A DNA stretch of 64,000 nucleotides from Verrucomicrobiota bacterium (GCA_021325145.1 JAJPHR010000011.1:32962-96961); one strand, 5' to 3'; shown: positions 27,875 to 39,100, numbered from the stretch's first letter. Notes: generated by a model from the sequence alone, not told the origin. Numbers and translations: made by a program.

Positions 27875-30800
27875 ATCCGTTCCATCAATTAACCAGAGAC
27901 GTTGCCAACCGCATCCCGCAAGGATTCGCGCACTGGTGTCACTGCGCGGCGAGGGAAATCCGTCCCAAGCGTTTGAGTGTCCGCTCATGGCTGGCGGCCC
28001 TCCCGTTCCTTTTTGCGCTTTTGAGCCCTTTGAGTTCTCCCGCCGCTTTCGTGTATGAAACGAGCGCGGAATTTTTCACCACGGGTGACTTCAACGGCGA
28101 CGGCATTGCCGACGTGCTGGTGCTTGACAAAATCACCGGCAACGCACGTGTGGGATACCAGGACACGAACGGCGTGTTCACGTGGTCGGCGCCGCTTTTG
28201 ACCGGGGTTGAGAATGTGACCGGTTGCGCCGCTGGCAAATTCCTGCAGAACACCATGGATGCGCTGGCGGTTACCGCGTTGGACTTTAACCGGGTTAACC
28301 TGATCGATCTGTCGAACACGAATTCCGCCGGCACGCCGGTGGTGATTACGCCTACGGGCATCGGACCGCATTCGCTGGTGACGCTGGCCGCGCCGTCGGT
28401 GCCGCCGCCGCTGTTCAATTCCCTGCTCGTGGCCAGTTCGCTCAATGATCCACCGGGCGAACGGCTGGAACTGACAGGCTTTTTTCTCGGCGTGCCATCT
28501 TCATCGGGTTTGGTTAATGAGTCAGGCTCGTTTGAACGCGGCAATGCGATCCAATTTGATACCAATGGCCCCACCTTTGCCGCGGGCCTTGTGCGCGGCG
28601 CCACGGACGCTCTGCACATACTGCAGTTTTCGAATTCTTTCAGTGCTGTGCTAAGCTACACTAATCTGACCGCAGGCAGCGCTTACGTGTTTGGCAATTT
28701 CAATGGTGATGTGCTGCCTTGGTTCGCTTTTTATGTGCCCGGCCAGTCGAACGTAGCCGTCCAACCGCTGCTTCAATCCAACGGCGTCTTCAGTCTCGGG
28801 TCCGCGGTGTCGATCTCCTTCACCGAAGCCGTGCAACAAGTCTATTACACTGACGTGGGCGGCGATGGGGCGTTTCAAGTTCAGTTCGGCGACGGCATTC
28901 AAGGCGTGCGGTTGCCGGGTGGTTCACCGGTCCTGTCGTCCGTTTACAATGCGGGCGCGGGCGCGGCGGGAAATATTTTCACCGGGCTCGTGCCGTTGGG
29001 CGCAGGACGTTTCGTTTTGCTGGACGCTCCTCCGGGCGCGCCGGCTTCCGTTCACGCGCAGACGATGCAATTCGATGGGACGAACTACACCCAAACCGCG
29101 GCTTACAACCTGCCGCCGGTCAGCACGCGCGGAACACGAGCCAACGTGTGGCTGTTTCAAACCGAACCGTTTGTTCGCAGCAACCCCGGTTTTGTCTCCT
29201 CCCTGTCCGCGCCCGATTGGACCAGCGGAATCAGCGGATTGCCAGGAGCGGTAACGGTGTTTGCTGAAAGTGACAGCGGCCCGACATCAGGCTTGGGCAA
29301 TGTGGCCACCAACAATCTTGGCGCGCCGCCTGCCGGAACGGCCTACGGAGTGCCCGACCAGTACCGCGCGGATGTGTCGCTGTTTACGTATGCCAGTCCG
29401 CGCGCTGCCGAGCCAGTGACTGTTACGATCTCGCCGCCGCCAGGAGTTTATGGCGCGGCAATCCAGGTTTCATTTACAACCCTGAATGCTGGCGATCAGG
29501 TGTTCTATCGCGCCAACGGCACGGACACGTGGCATCAATTTACAACGCCCTTTGCCATCAGCAACGACACTTCAGTCCTTTACTACGGTGCGAATGCCAA
29601 TCCGTCGCGTTCACGACTGCAAACCGCGAGTTATACGTTCAGCGACCACGCGCTTGGTCCGCCGCAACCACCGCTCAATCTCGATCCCGGCAACACAAAC
29701 ACCCCGCCCGTATTCAGCACGAATACGCTGGTGCTCTCGGACGTGGGCACGATTTTCTATGGCCGCCGCCCCGCCAGCGGCGACGGCGCGATTTGGGCGA
29801 TCAACCTGGACGGCAGCGGCGAGACTTACATCACCACGGGCGCGCGCCCGCGCGTTTCGCGCGATGGCACATGGATGGCGTTTCTGCGCGAAGGGGATCC
29901 ATTCAACAACCAGGGTAATCTGTGGGTGCGAAATCTCAAGACCGGCCAGGAAACCCGGTTGCTGGTTAATACGAACACCATTGTCGGCTACGATTGGGAT
30001 CTTTCGAACAGCAACCTGGTCTTCGATTTTGGTTGTGGTCTGTGGAGCATCAACGTCAACGGGACGGCCACGCAACTGGCGCTTTCGCCGCGTTGTTACG
30101 AGGGTGCGCCTGCCGTCAATCCGCAAGACGGAACGCTTGCATTGCATAATCTGAATCCCAACGCGCCCGGCATTTATCTCACTCCGCCGGACGCTTCGAC
30201 GAGCGTGTTGCTGCCGTTGGGAATCACCGGAGCGCGCTGGCCAGCGTGGTCCGCTGATGGCCAGATGCTCGCGTTCGTGGACGGAAACGCCAGTGTCTCA
30301 GTTGATGCCGGCAAAAATATTTATCTGGCCAGCAGCAACGGGGTTACGGTTCACCAGATCAGCGGGATTAGCGATCCAACCAACGGCTTCCCGCATGGGT
30401 TGATCTGGGCGCCCACGAGCGATGCGTTGATCGGCGCCGGCAGTGTCTTTGGAGAAAACGGCCTATGGGTCGTGCCTCTAACGGAGGACAAGTCGGCTTG
30501 CGATTGCTTTGGTGGTCCGGTCCGGCTGCCGACGGTTGCCGGAGATCCGATTGATTTTGCCGGCTCCATCGTGGTTGCGGCACCGCCGCCGCCAAGTGTT
30601 TTCCGGCCGGGTCTGTTCATTCGGCTGGATGGCGGTGACGTGGTGGTTTATTGGAGCACCAATTACACCAATTTCATTCTCCAGGCCAAACCGGGCGTCG
30701 CATTGTCGGCCATTTGGACGCCCATCTACGGTCCTTATCCAATCAATGGCTACTTTTACGAACATCGCGAATCGCAAGCGAGTCTCTTGCCAGCCCGCGT

Positions 30801-31044
30801 CTTCCGCCTAAGTTCCGCGCCTCCTCTACCGGCGCTATCCATTGTGGTTCTGCCGGATGAACTCGTCGTGAGTTGGGACGCAGCCTTCTCCTCGTTCATC
30901 CTCCAGTCATCAATGAGTTTGGGGCCGGGCGCGAATTGGCAAACAATCGCCGGTCCCTTTCCCATTTCAGGAAATCTAATGCAATACCATTTACCGGCGG
31001 CGAATCTCCAAACCTCGGAGTTTTTTAGACTGCGCCAACCTTGA
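27871..31044 (+). CDS. Large secreted protein with FG-GAP, Ig-like and PD40 segments
   Basis: 1057 aa. The ATG at 27871 overlaps the upstream stop by 4 nt; the signal peptide core (WLAALPFLFALLSPLSSPA) begins at about residue 42, so a TTG at 27973 is an alternative start. FTTGDFNGDGIADVLVLD (about 70-87) is an FG-GAP/VCBS calcium-binding repeat, with weaker repeats after it. About 516-590 resembles the chitobiase C-terminal Ig-like fold (ISPPPGVYGAAIQVSF). About 620-820 carries TolB/PD40-type propeller repeats (GAIWAINLDGSGETYIT, WPAWSADGQMLAFVD). Two C-terminal repeats (DVVVYWSTNYTNFILQ; ELVVSWDAAFSSFILQ) resemble a common verrucomicrobial C-terminal module. It is probably surface or secreted; the function is unknown. 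Confidence 0.8.
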   Translation: MNPFHQLTRDVANRIPQGFAHWCHCAAREIRPKRLSVRSWLAALPFLFALLSPLSSPAAFVYETSAEFFTTGDFNGDGIADVLVLDKITGNARVGYQDTNGVFTWSAPLLTGVENVTGCAAGKFLQNTMDALAVTALDFNRVNLIDLSNTNSAGTPVVITPTGIGPHSLVTLAAPSVPPPLFNSLLVASSLNDPPGERLELTGFFLGVPSSSGLVNESGSFERGNAIQFDTNGPTFAAGLVRGATDALHILQFSNSFSAVLSYTNLTAGSAYVFGNFNGDVLPWFAFYVPGQSNVAVQPLLQSNGVFSLGSAVSISFTEAVQQVYYTDVGGDGAFQVQFGDGIQGVRLPGGSPVLSSVYNAGAGAAGNIFTGLVPLGAGRFVLLDAPPGAPASVHAQTMQFDGTNYTQTAAYNLPPVSTRGTRANVWLFQTEPFVRSNPGFVSSLSAPDWTSGISGLPGAVTVFAESDSGPTSGLGNVATNNLGAPPAGTAYGVPDQYRADVSLFTYASPRAAEPVTVTISPPPGVYGAAIQVSFTTLNAGDQVFYRANGTDTWHQFTTPFAISNDTSVLYYGANANPSRSRLQTASYTFSDHALGPPQPPLNLDPGNTNTPPVFSTNTLVLSDVGTIFYGRRPASGDGAIWAINLDGSGETYITTGARPRVSRDGTWMAFLREGDPFNNQGNLWVRNLKTGQETRLLVNTNTIVGYDWDLSNSNLVFDFGCGLWSINVNGTATQLALSPRCYEGAPAVNPQDGTLALHNLNPNAPGIYLTPPDASTSVLLPLGITGARWPAWSADGQMLAFVDGNASVSVDAGKNIYLASSNGVTVHQISGISDPTNGFPHGLIWAPTSDALIGAGSVFGENGLWVVPLTEDKSACDCFGGPVRLPTVAGDPIDFAGSIVVAAPPPPSVFRPGLFIRLDGGDVVVYWSTNYTNFILQAKPGVALSAIWTPIYGPYPINGYFYEHRESQASLLPARVFRLSSAPPLPALSIVVLPDELVVSWDAAFSSFILQSSMSLGPGANWQTIAGPFPISGNLMQYHLPAANLQTSEFFRLRQP

Positions 31045-31103
31045 AAGTGTGGTAATTCCGGTTCGTGACGTCCGGAAAAACAGGTCGTGAGGAATTAGCA
31101 GCC

Positions 31104-34100
31104 ATGTTTGTCGGCGCGCCCATTTGTCCTGAATGCGGATCGGCGCTTCGCTCCCGTACGTCGCGCGGGTTGTGTCCCCAATGCCTGTTGAAGACGGTTT
31201 TGTCCGCGGGCGAACCCAGCCTGCCGGAAGCCGCCAAGGAATCCCGTTTGCAACGCTTCGGTTCATACGAACTGCTGCGGGAACTTGGCCGCGGCGGCAT
31301 GGGGGTGGTCTATGAAGCGCGGCAGGTGGCGGCGAACCGCTGCGTGGCGCTCAAAATGATCCTTCCTGCGCACCTGGCGTCGCGGACGGACGTGGAACGT
31401 TTTCGCCTCGAAGCCAAAGCCGTCGCGCTTTTGGATCATCCGGGCATTCTTCCAATTTATGATGTCGGGGAGGTGAACGGGCAGGCCTACTTCACGATGA
31501 AGTTGGTGGCAGGCGGTTCGCTGGCGCATCCGGCAATCTCACAGCAAGCTGTTTCGCTGCGCAATCCCAGGGAAGCCGCCCGGTTGGTGGCGCAGATTGC
31601 CCGCGCGGTACACTACGCCCATGAGCGCGGGATACAGCATCGCGACCTCAAGCCCGGGAACATCCTGCTTGATGCGGATGGGCGGTCTTACCTGAGTGAT
31701 TTCGGACTGGCGAAGTTTTTCGAGGGCGACAGCAGTCTGACCGTCACTTCGGCCGTGTTGGGCAGCCCCGCGTACATGGCCCCGGAACAGGCCCGCGGCG
31801 ACGTGAAAAATGTGACCACGGCTGCGGACATTTACAGCCTTGGCGCAGTGCTTTATGAGCTGTTGAGCGGCCGCCCGCCGTTTCAGGGCGGCACAGTTTA
31901 TGACACGATGCGGCAAGTCGCCGAGCAGGAACCGCCCCGTCCTTCCGCCAGCCAGCCTGGTCTGGATCGTGACCTCGAAATCATCTGCCTGAAGTGTCTT
32001 GCCAAGGACCCGCAGCGGCGTTACGGCTCGGCGCAAGCCCTGGCGGAAGACCTGGAACGCTGGCTTGCGGGCGAACCCATCTTCGCACGCCCGGCCATGG
32101 CGCTGGAGAAATTTTGGCTCTGGAGCCGCCGCAACCCGAAGCTCGCTGGCGTTTCCATCGCCTGTTTATTGGCCGTGGCGGTGGGCGGGGTGGGAATCAC
32201 TTTGCAATGGCGTCGCGCGGAACGGTTCGCGCTGGAAGAAGCACACCAACGGCAACTTGCCTTGGAAAGCGCGCGTCAGGCCCGCCTGGATCTTTACGCT
32301 GCGGACATGAGCGTGGCCGCTCAAGCGCTGTCGCGCGGCAATCTCGGTTTGGCGCGCTTGACACTTGCGGCCCATCGCCCCGTGACCGGCCAGGAGGACC
32401 TGCGCGGCTTTGAGTGGCGATACTTGCTGGATCAGAGTCGCGGACAGCAGCTTGCCACCATGGCCGGACATTCCTGGATTGTCACTTGTGTCGCGTTCTC
32501 ACCTAATGGCGCGCTGCTGGCGTCCGGCAGTCTCGATGGCAGCGCAAAAATTTGGAATGCGTCAACTCATGAGTTGGTTCGCTCCCTGGAGGATGGCGGA
32601 ATTTCTGTTTCGTCGCTCGCGTTCACGCCGGACGGAAAGCAGTTGGTGGCCGCCACCGCTCGCGGTTCCGTGGATTTTTGGCGGGTTGCCACGGGCGAAA
32701 AGGAGCGATCTTTTCGCGGTCGCCTGGCCGCGCTTTCCCCGGACGGCCGCATCCTGGCGGTCGCCGACAGCAGCCCATTCTATTGGGAACAGGCGGGCTC
32801 GGTGAAACTCTGGAACTGCGAAACCGGACAGTTGCTCGGCGAACTCTCTCAAGCGGGCCGGCGTCCGGCGTTCTCGCGGAATGGATCTTTGCTGGCCGTC
32901 GTCGGTGAAAAACGGGACGTGCTGGTCTGGGACACGTCCAGTTTGAAACTGGTTTATCGCCTGGCCACGCCCGGACCCGCGTGGTCCGTGGTCTTCTCGC
33001 CCGTCAGAGATTTGCTCGTCGCCACCGGTTGGAGCAAAGACGCCTTGGTGTGGGACCTCAGTTCCTCCTCCATCGCCGCAGCCGATGGGCTGCGAGACGG
33101 GGCGGGAGGAAGCGTCCCGCCAGTGCCAGTGCAACTCCACGGCCACGAACTTGCTGTCTGGTCCGCCGCCTTCTCCCCGGACGGCGCTACCCTTGCCACC
33201 ACGAGTTCCGACCAGACCATCCGTCTCTGGCGCACCGACACGCTCTCGTCCGAAGCCGTTCTTCGCGGGCACGGGAGCGAGGTTTGGTGTGTGGCATTCA
33301 GTCCCAATGGAAAGCTGCTGGCCACCGGAAGCAAGGACAAGACCGTGATGCTCTGGAGTCCCCGGCTGGACGCGCCCTCCATTCAGATTAACAACATGTA
33401 CTATCAGCCGGCACACTTCTCTTCGGACGGTCGTTGGTTCCTCACGGGCACCGAGGCGGGCGACGGTTGGGTCAGCGAGGTTTGGGATTCTTCGTCCTTA
33501 AGGAAAATCGCATCGTTCCCGGGCGTGGAAATGATAGGCTTCGCTCCCGCTGAAGGAGGGCTGATTGCCATTGATCGCAAAGAGGGTGCGCTCGGATTCT
33601 GGTCAATCAATCCGCCCGCGCTGACCAACTTGGTTCCGCTCGAAGGCAAACCCGGGGTCAAATTCCTGAAATACGGCCTTTCACCCAACGGTCAGCGCTT
33701 CTTCGGTATCGAACCGGATGGCACCGCAATGCTCTGGGATGTCCGCACCGGCAGGCGGCTCGGCTCCGCCAAAGGCCCGAACAGGAGGTTGCGAAACGCT
33801 GTCTTGAGCTTCCGCGGTGATCGGCTGGCCGTGAGCGGGGAACTCGAAAACCAGGTCCACGTCCTCGATCTGGCTTCCGGACAGGACACGCTTTTGACGG
33901 GACACGATGATTTTGTTTCCGGCCTCGCCTTTTCGCCGGACGGAACGCTTCTAGCCACCGGCAGCATGGATGGCACGTTGCGTCTCTGGTCAGTTCCGGC
34001 GGGCCGCGAAGTGGCTACCTTGTCCGGCCACATGGAGGAAGTGGCGGACGTGGACTTTTCACCGGATGGTCACACCCTCGCATCGGTGGAAACGGGCCTG

Positions 34101-34259
34101 ATGACCAAGTTCTGGCACGTAGCGACTTGCCGCGAGTTGATGTCGCTCCCCACGCCCGTGGCCTTCGGCCGCCTGCGTTTCTCGCCCGACGGGCGCACCC
34201 TGACCGTCAACCAAAAGGACAATACATTGCTCGTTCTGCGCGCGCCGCCGGCGGAGTAG
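31104..34259 (+). CDS. Zinc-ribbon Ser/Thr protein kinase with TM and C-terminal WD40 repeats
   Basis: About 1051 aa from ATG 31104 (GAGGAATT about 10 nt upstream); GTG 31065 is an alternative. An N-terminal zinc ribbon (CPECG...CPQC) is followed by a complete Hanks-type kinase: glycine loop ELGRGGMGVVYEA, Lys in CVALKMI, HRDLKPGNILL, SDFGLAK, and SPAYMAPEQARG. One TM (LAGVSIACLLAVAVGG, about 350-370) comes next, then WD40 repeats with FSPNG/FSPDG and LATGSKDKTVMLW signatures. If the kinase is cytoplasmic, the WD40 propeller lies in the periplasm and may sense a protein partner. A short in-frame GC-rich insertion (33101-33121) separates two blades. It is last in the run of secreted giants. 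Confidence 0.93.
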   Translation: MFVGAPICPECGSALRSRTSRGLCPQCLLKTVLSAGEPSLPEAAKESRLQRFGSYELLRELGRGGMGVVYEARQVAANRCVALKMILPAHLASRTDVERFRLEAKAVALLDHPGILPIYDVGEVNGQAYFTMKLVAGGSLAHPAISQQAVSLRNPREAARLVAQIARAVHYAHERGIQHRDLKPGNILLDADGRSYLSDFGLAKFFEGDSSLTVTSAVLGSPAYMAPEQARGDVKNVTTAADIYSLGAVLYELLSGRPPFQGGTVYDTMRQVAEQEPPRPSASQPGLDRDLEIICLKCLAKDPQRRYGSAQALAEDLERWLAGEPIFARPAMALEKFWLWSRRNPKLAGVSIACLLAVAVGGVGITLQWRRAERFALEEAHQRQLALESARQARLDLYAADMSVAAQALSRGNLGLARLTLAAHRPVTGQEDLRGFEWRYLLDQSRGQQLATMAGHSWIVTCVAFSPNGALLASGSLDGSAKIWNASTHELVRSLEDGGISVSSLAFTPDGKQLVAATARGSVDFWRVATGEKERSFRGRLAALSPDGRILAVADSSPFYWEQAGSVKLWNCETGQLLGELSQAGRRPAFSRNGSLLAVVGEKRDVLVWDTSSLKLVYRLATPGPAWSVVFSPVRDLLVATGWSKDALVWDLSSSSIAAADGLRDGAGGSVPPVPVQLHGHELAVWSAAFSPDGATLATTSSDQTIRLWRTDTLSSEAVLRGHGSEVWCVAFSPNGKLLATGSKDKTVMLWSPRLDAPSIQINNMYYQPAHFSSDGRWFLTGTEAGDGWVSEVWDSSSLRKIASFPGVEMIGFAPAEGGLIAIDRKEGALGFWSINPPALTNLVPLEGKPGVKFLKYGLSPNGQRFFGIEPDGTAMLWDVRTGRRLGSAKGPNRRLRNAVLSFRGDRLAVSGELENQVHVLDLASGQDTLLTGHDDFVSGLAFSPDGTLLATGSMDGTLRLWSVPAGREVATLSGHMEEVADVDFSPDGHTLASVETGLMTKFWHVATCRELMSLPTPVAFGRLRFSPDGRTLTVNQKDNTLLVLRAPPAE

Positions 34260-34391
34260 GGGAAAGGCTGAATGGGAACAGATGGGCCGGTTCCAAGTCC
34301 GCTGCTCAAAGTTTCATTGAAAATCGTTTAAGGGCGTCGAAATTGACAGGAGACCCGCAGGGCTGTCATCCTGACGGGAGATGATGTTTGA

Positions 34392-36107
34392 ATGAAATTT
34401 CGATGGTCACTCGCGCCGGCGCAACCTTTGCTGGCGGGCCGGCTGGCTTCGGAACTCAAGATTTCCCCGCTGCTGGCGCAATGTCTCCTGAATCGAGGCT
34501 TGAGCGAGCCGGAAAAAATCGGCTGTTTCCTCGAACCGCGGTTGAAGCAATTGGCCGATCCGTTTCTGCTGCCGAACATGGGCGCGGCGGTGGACCGCTT
34601 GTTCCTGGCGCGCGAGCGGGACGAGCCGCTGGTGATTTTCGGGGATTACGATGTGGACGGAGTGACTTCGACCGCGTTGCTGAGCGAGGTTTTGGGCGCG
34701 TTGGGCTGGAGGGTGAACAGCTATCTGCCGCATCGAATGGAGGAAGGCTACGGCCTGAGCCAGGACGGGGTCGAAAATTGCGTGCGCAAGTTTCCCACCA
34801 CGCTGTTGCTGGCGGTGGATTGCGGTTCGACGGCCGTGGCGGCCATCGACTGGCTGCGCCGCCAAGGGGTGGAGACGCTGGTGCTGGATCATCACCAGGT
34901 TTCAACGCCCGCGCCCGCTGCGGTCGCGCTCGTCAACCCGCAGTTGGGCGAGGGGCTGAACTCGTTCCGCGAATTGTGCTCGGTGGGGCTGGCGTTCAAA
35001 CTGGCGCATGCGCTCGTGAAACGAGGCCGCGAACTTGGCCATTCGGGGGCGATGAATTACGACGTGCGGCCGCTGCTGGATCTCGTGGCGCTTGGGACCA
35101 TCGCCGATCTTGTGCCGCTGTCGGGTGAGAATCGCATCCTGGTATCCATGGGGTTGGAGCGATTGTATGTCACGCCGAGACCCGGGTTGGTGGCGCTCAA
35201 AAAGGTGTCGCAGGTGACTGGTCCGCCGGGAGTATATGAAGTCGGCTTCGCGCTCGCGCCGAGATTGAACGCCGCCGGACGGATCGAGAACGCGGAGGAA
35301 GCCCTGCATTTATTGATGGCTCCGGATTTGCGAACGGCAGAACCAATCGCCGGGAGCCTGGACTTGCGCAACCGCGAGCGGCAGAAAATTGAGAAGAGCA
35401 TCGCGGAGGAAGTCATTGGCGCGTTGCGGGCGCGGTTCAATCCGCAAACGGATTTTGTGATCGTGGAAGGCCAGTTGATGTGGCACATCGGTGTGGTTGG
35501 CATCGTGGCTTCGCGGGTGTTGCAGCAGTTCTATCGGCCGACGATCATTGTGGGCGGCGAAGCGGGCGAATGGCGCGGGTCGGGACGGAGCGTGGCGGGG
35601 TTCGATCTGGCGGCGGCGTTGCGCGAGTGCGACGATTTGCTGGTCCGTCACGGCGGCCATGCGATGGCCGCCGGCCTCACGATTGAGCCCGACAAGCTTG
35701 ATACGTTCCGGCAGCGCCTGAATGAACTGGCGCGGCGAACGCTCAAGCCCGAAGAGTTGCAACCCTCGCTGCGGCTCGACGCCGAAGTGTCGCTCCAGGA
35801 AGTCACACTGGATCGGCTGAAGGAACTGGACCGATTGCGCCCGATGGGGCAGGGGAATCCGGCGCTTCAGTTCGTGGCGCGCGGGCTGACCCAATCGCGG
35901 CCATTGCAACGCATCGGCGCGGAAAAGCAGCACGTGAAGCTTTGGGTGACAGATGGTCTGACAACCCATCAAGCGGTTTGGTGGGGCGCGGGACAGGAGG
36001 CGGCGCTGCCCGTGGCGAAATTCGATTTAGCCTTTGCGCCGCAAGTGAATGAGTACAACGGGCAGCGTTCAGTCCAATTGAAAGTGCTGGACTGGCGGGC
36101 GGGATGA
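34392..36107 (+). CDS. recJ: Single-stranded-DNA-specific exonuclease RecJ
   Basis: 571 aa, the usual RecJ length. DHH phosphoesterase motifs are visible: motif I VIFGDYDVDGVTSTALL, motif II LAVDCGSTA, and motif III LVLDHHQ. The DHHA1 domain follows with the GGHAMAAGL segment. After it comes the C-terminal OB domain (LRPMGQGNPALQFVARGL). It degrades ssDNA 5' to 3' in RecF-pathway recombination and mismatch repair, with Mn2+ at the DHH site. It lies 132 nt after the WD40 kinase on the same strand and converges on the large sensor kinase. It is probably a housekeeping gene with its own promoter. Confidence 0.97.
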   Translation: MKFRWSLAPAQPLLAGRLASELKISPLLAQCLLNRGLSEPEKIGCFLEPRLKQLADPFLLPNMGAAVDRLFLARERDEPLVIFGDYDVDGVTSTALLSEVLGALGWRVNSYLPHRMEEGYGLSQDGVENCVRKFPTTLLLAVDCGSTAVAAIDWLRRQGVETLVLDHHQVSTPAPAAVALVNPQLGEGLNSFRELCSVGLAFKLAHALVKRGRELGHSGAMNYDVRPLLDLVALGTIADLVPLSGENRILVSMGLERLYVTPRPGLVALKKVSQVTGPPGVYEVGFALAPRLNAAGRIENAEEALHLLMAPDLRTAEPIAGSLDLRNRERQKIEKSIAEEVIGALRARFNPQTDFVIVEGQLMWHIGVVGIVASRVLQQFYRPTIIVGGEAGEWRGSGRSVAGFDLAAALRECDDLLVRHGGHAMAAGLTIEPDKLDTFRQRLNELARRTLKPEELQPSLRLDAEVSLQEVTLDRLKELDRLRPMGQGNPALQFVARGLTQSRPLQRIGAEKQHVKLWVTDGLTTHQAVWWGAGQEAALPVAKFDLAFAPQVNEYNGQRSVQLKVLDWRAG

Positions 36108-36146
36108 AAACTCCAAATCACAAACACCAATCTAAAGAGTATCGTC

Positions 36147-39100
36147 TCAACCCTGGCTATCTGAAGGTTTGGAGCTGGAAACCTGGGATTTTTCTGGAGC
36201 CTGGCGTTTGGTTTTTGGTGTTTCGCTTTCCTCCCTGGGCTGGCTGGGGAATTCCAAAGTGAACGTTGCGCCTTTGCCCGGACCTTCGCTCTGGACGGTC
36301 AATGAACCGCCCATCTCCCTGGCCGCAAGCGCGCCACTGTGGAGGCCGAAGCCATGGCCATCCTTGCGCGTGGTGAACCCGTGGGCGAAGATGCGCGTCA
36401 GGTTTTCCGGCGGAATGCCGATGCCGTTGTCCTTCACGGAGATTCTGACCTTGCCGTCATTCAGCCTGATTTGCAGGGTCAACTGCTTTTCCGGCGGCAT
36501 GCCATCATCCAGGGCATACTTGGCGTTGCGAATTAGATTAACGAGGATTTGCAGGATCTTGTGTTTATCAACCATGGCTGGCGGCAGGTCGGCGTAGTCC
36601 CGGATCACGCGGACCTGATGACGCTGCATGGCCCCGGCATTCAGGCGCAACGCATCCTCCACTAACTCAGCCACGGGCAGCGGTTCGAGCACGCCCAAGA
36701 CCTTCGCGTAATTCTGTTGCATCGCCACGATCTCCTTGATGTGATCGATATTGCGGGCCAGTGAATCGATTTCCTGCAACAGTTCCTCCTGTTCCGCCGC
36801 GAGGTGAACCGCCAGAGTGGAAATATAGCCCGGCAACTGACCGCCTTTGGGGTTGCTGGCAAAAAAGCCGGGCAGGTCGTCCGCGTGTTCTTCGAAGAGC
36901 GCCGCCACCTTGCTGAGGTTGGATACTTTGGACTTCTTGAGCTTTACGCCTATGACAGAACTCGAGATGTTGACGCTGTTGAGGACGTTTCCGACGTTAT
37001 GCAGGACGCTGGTGGCCACTTCGGCCATGCCAGCCATGCGCGAGGTTTGCAACAGCTCCCGATGGACTTCCTCCAACCTGGCCTCCGCGTCTTTGATGGC
37101 GGTGATGTCTTTGGAAATTCCGAAGGTGCCGATGATTCGGCCTTCCTGGTTGCGCAGGGGCATTTTGCTCGTCAACACCCAGGACGCGCCTTTGCCGGAC
37201 TTCCAGACCTCCCGCTCGACTTTGCCAATAAGCGGCCGGCCCGTGCGCAGAATCTCCTGCTCGTCCTCAAAGGCCGGCCGGGCGTGGTCCTCGGTAAAAA
37301 AATCGAAGTCGGTCTTGCCATGAATTTCGTCCGGATGGATGTTGAAGCGTTCCGCCTGGGACTTGCTGCAGCGGATAAACCGGGATTGCTCGTCCTTGAA
37401 ATAGATTTGGTCGGGAGAACCATCCAGCAAGGTGCGCAGCAACTCGCGTTCATGGGCCAGTTCGGCGGCGGCCTGTTTGCGCTCGGCAATTTCCTCGTGT
37501 AAATCGCGGGTCCGCTGGCGCACCTGCCGCCGCAGCGAACCCACCCACGCAAGCGAAACCAGCACCACGGCCCCCAACCCAGTCAGCAACCACAAAGTAT
37601 GGCGGGCCGTCCACCAGGGCGGACGTTCCAGAACGGTAATGTCCGCAGGCGAGTTCAAATAGATTTCAAACGAACTTATGACCTGGCCGAAGTCAGGCGC
37701 GGTGTCGGTGGTGGCTTTATAGACGCCTTCAAGTCTGAGCCGGCTTCCCGCGGGAAGCACCGGGAACGGGTCCTTGCCGATGGGCAGGAATGCATGAAAG
37801 ATTCTTGCGGTGTTTTCGGAACGCAACTCAAGTACCTGGAAGGAGTCCCTCAAGCTGGAACCGAGCAGCGTGGCCTCCATTTGCACACGGGTTGCATCCT
37901 GGCTGACATCTGCGCTGCCGGGAGTGACCCTTGCGACGGCCGGGGGCATCGGAGCGGTGCCAACTTTGCGGACCAGGGCCTGGACCAGCTTGGGCGAAAG
38001 CCCGTCCGGTTCCGGGAGGCCAACCGCTTCGACGCGGTCGCCGGGGCCAAAGGCGCTGTCTTTGCGGGGGAAGACCCGCATGCCATCGACGCCGTCCTGC
38101 AAGAAGAAGGACTGCGGCCCTTTGTGGGTGACGACTCCGGTAATTTTAACCAGTTGGGATGATGGTTCCGAGTCCTCGGCATCCAGGCTCATGACGTTGG
38201 TGATCGCCACCGACTGCAGTTGAAAGGGGTCGTCGGGCGCGGCTTTGACCATTTGGATGTTTCGGCTGCCGGGGACAAGCAGCCGGACGCCAAGTCTCTG
38301 GTTGCGCTGGTTGAGCACCGGTGAGCAGACGCCCGCTATCCGCACCCAACTGCCCAGCAATCGGTTTTGAAGCGTTTTATCCAACTCATTGACCCAGGCG
38401 ATGAGCTGTCCGCCATTCAAGGTCAGCGCCAGCCGTTGTTCTTCCACAGCGGCGACGAGGCCATCGACCTCGACCCAGCGCCCGTCATCCTTGCCAGTCA
38501 TCAGGTAGTTCCAGGAACGGCGGAGCGGCGTCGGCATGCGGCCTTTGCCAAGCACGGTGACGAATCCGGAAGGATAAATATCCGGTGGACTACCCGGGTA
38601 GGCAGTGGCGTGAAGCTCGACATAATCTCCTTCCTGATGCAGAAAGGGGGACAATCCGGCGCTCATCTGGTCCTGGACCAGGATGCTGTCCGCCCCGTTT
38701 TGGAGGTAGAATTCCCCCAAGCCGAGGTCAATATACGTGATCACGCCGCGCACTTTTATGGGGAATCCATTAGTGGTCTGGCTGTGGGCAAGGTCATAGA
38801 TCCGGGAAATCCGCGTCACGGGGTGCTTCTCGTCAATGGGAGCCGTGTCAGGCGAGGCGGCCAGTTCCCCTTTGTTCTCAAGCACCGGGCTGAGCGTGAG
38901 ATTGTTCCAACTGGCGACCCAGACAGCCCCGGGCACGCGCTGGCCCTGCTCGTTGTAAACGGGTTCAACCACGCCTTCGGCGCGAATTTGGCTGTTGGTC
39001 AGCGAGGTGGCGAAATTCCGTGTCGAATCCAACAGGTTAACCTGCACCTGGCCCGAACCCTTCGTGAGAGCAACCTGAATCGTCTGGAAGAAGTCGTCTT

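Noticed and set aside
26054..27988. 644-codon minus-strand open frame opposite the FN3-like giant gene
   Set aside because: Arg/Ala/Gly/His-rich shadow of the coding strand with no start context; the plus-strand gene has a signal peptide and coupled neighbours.
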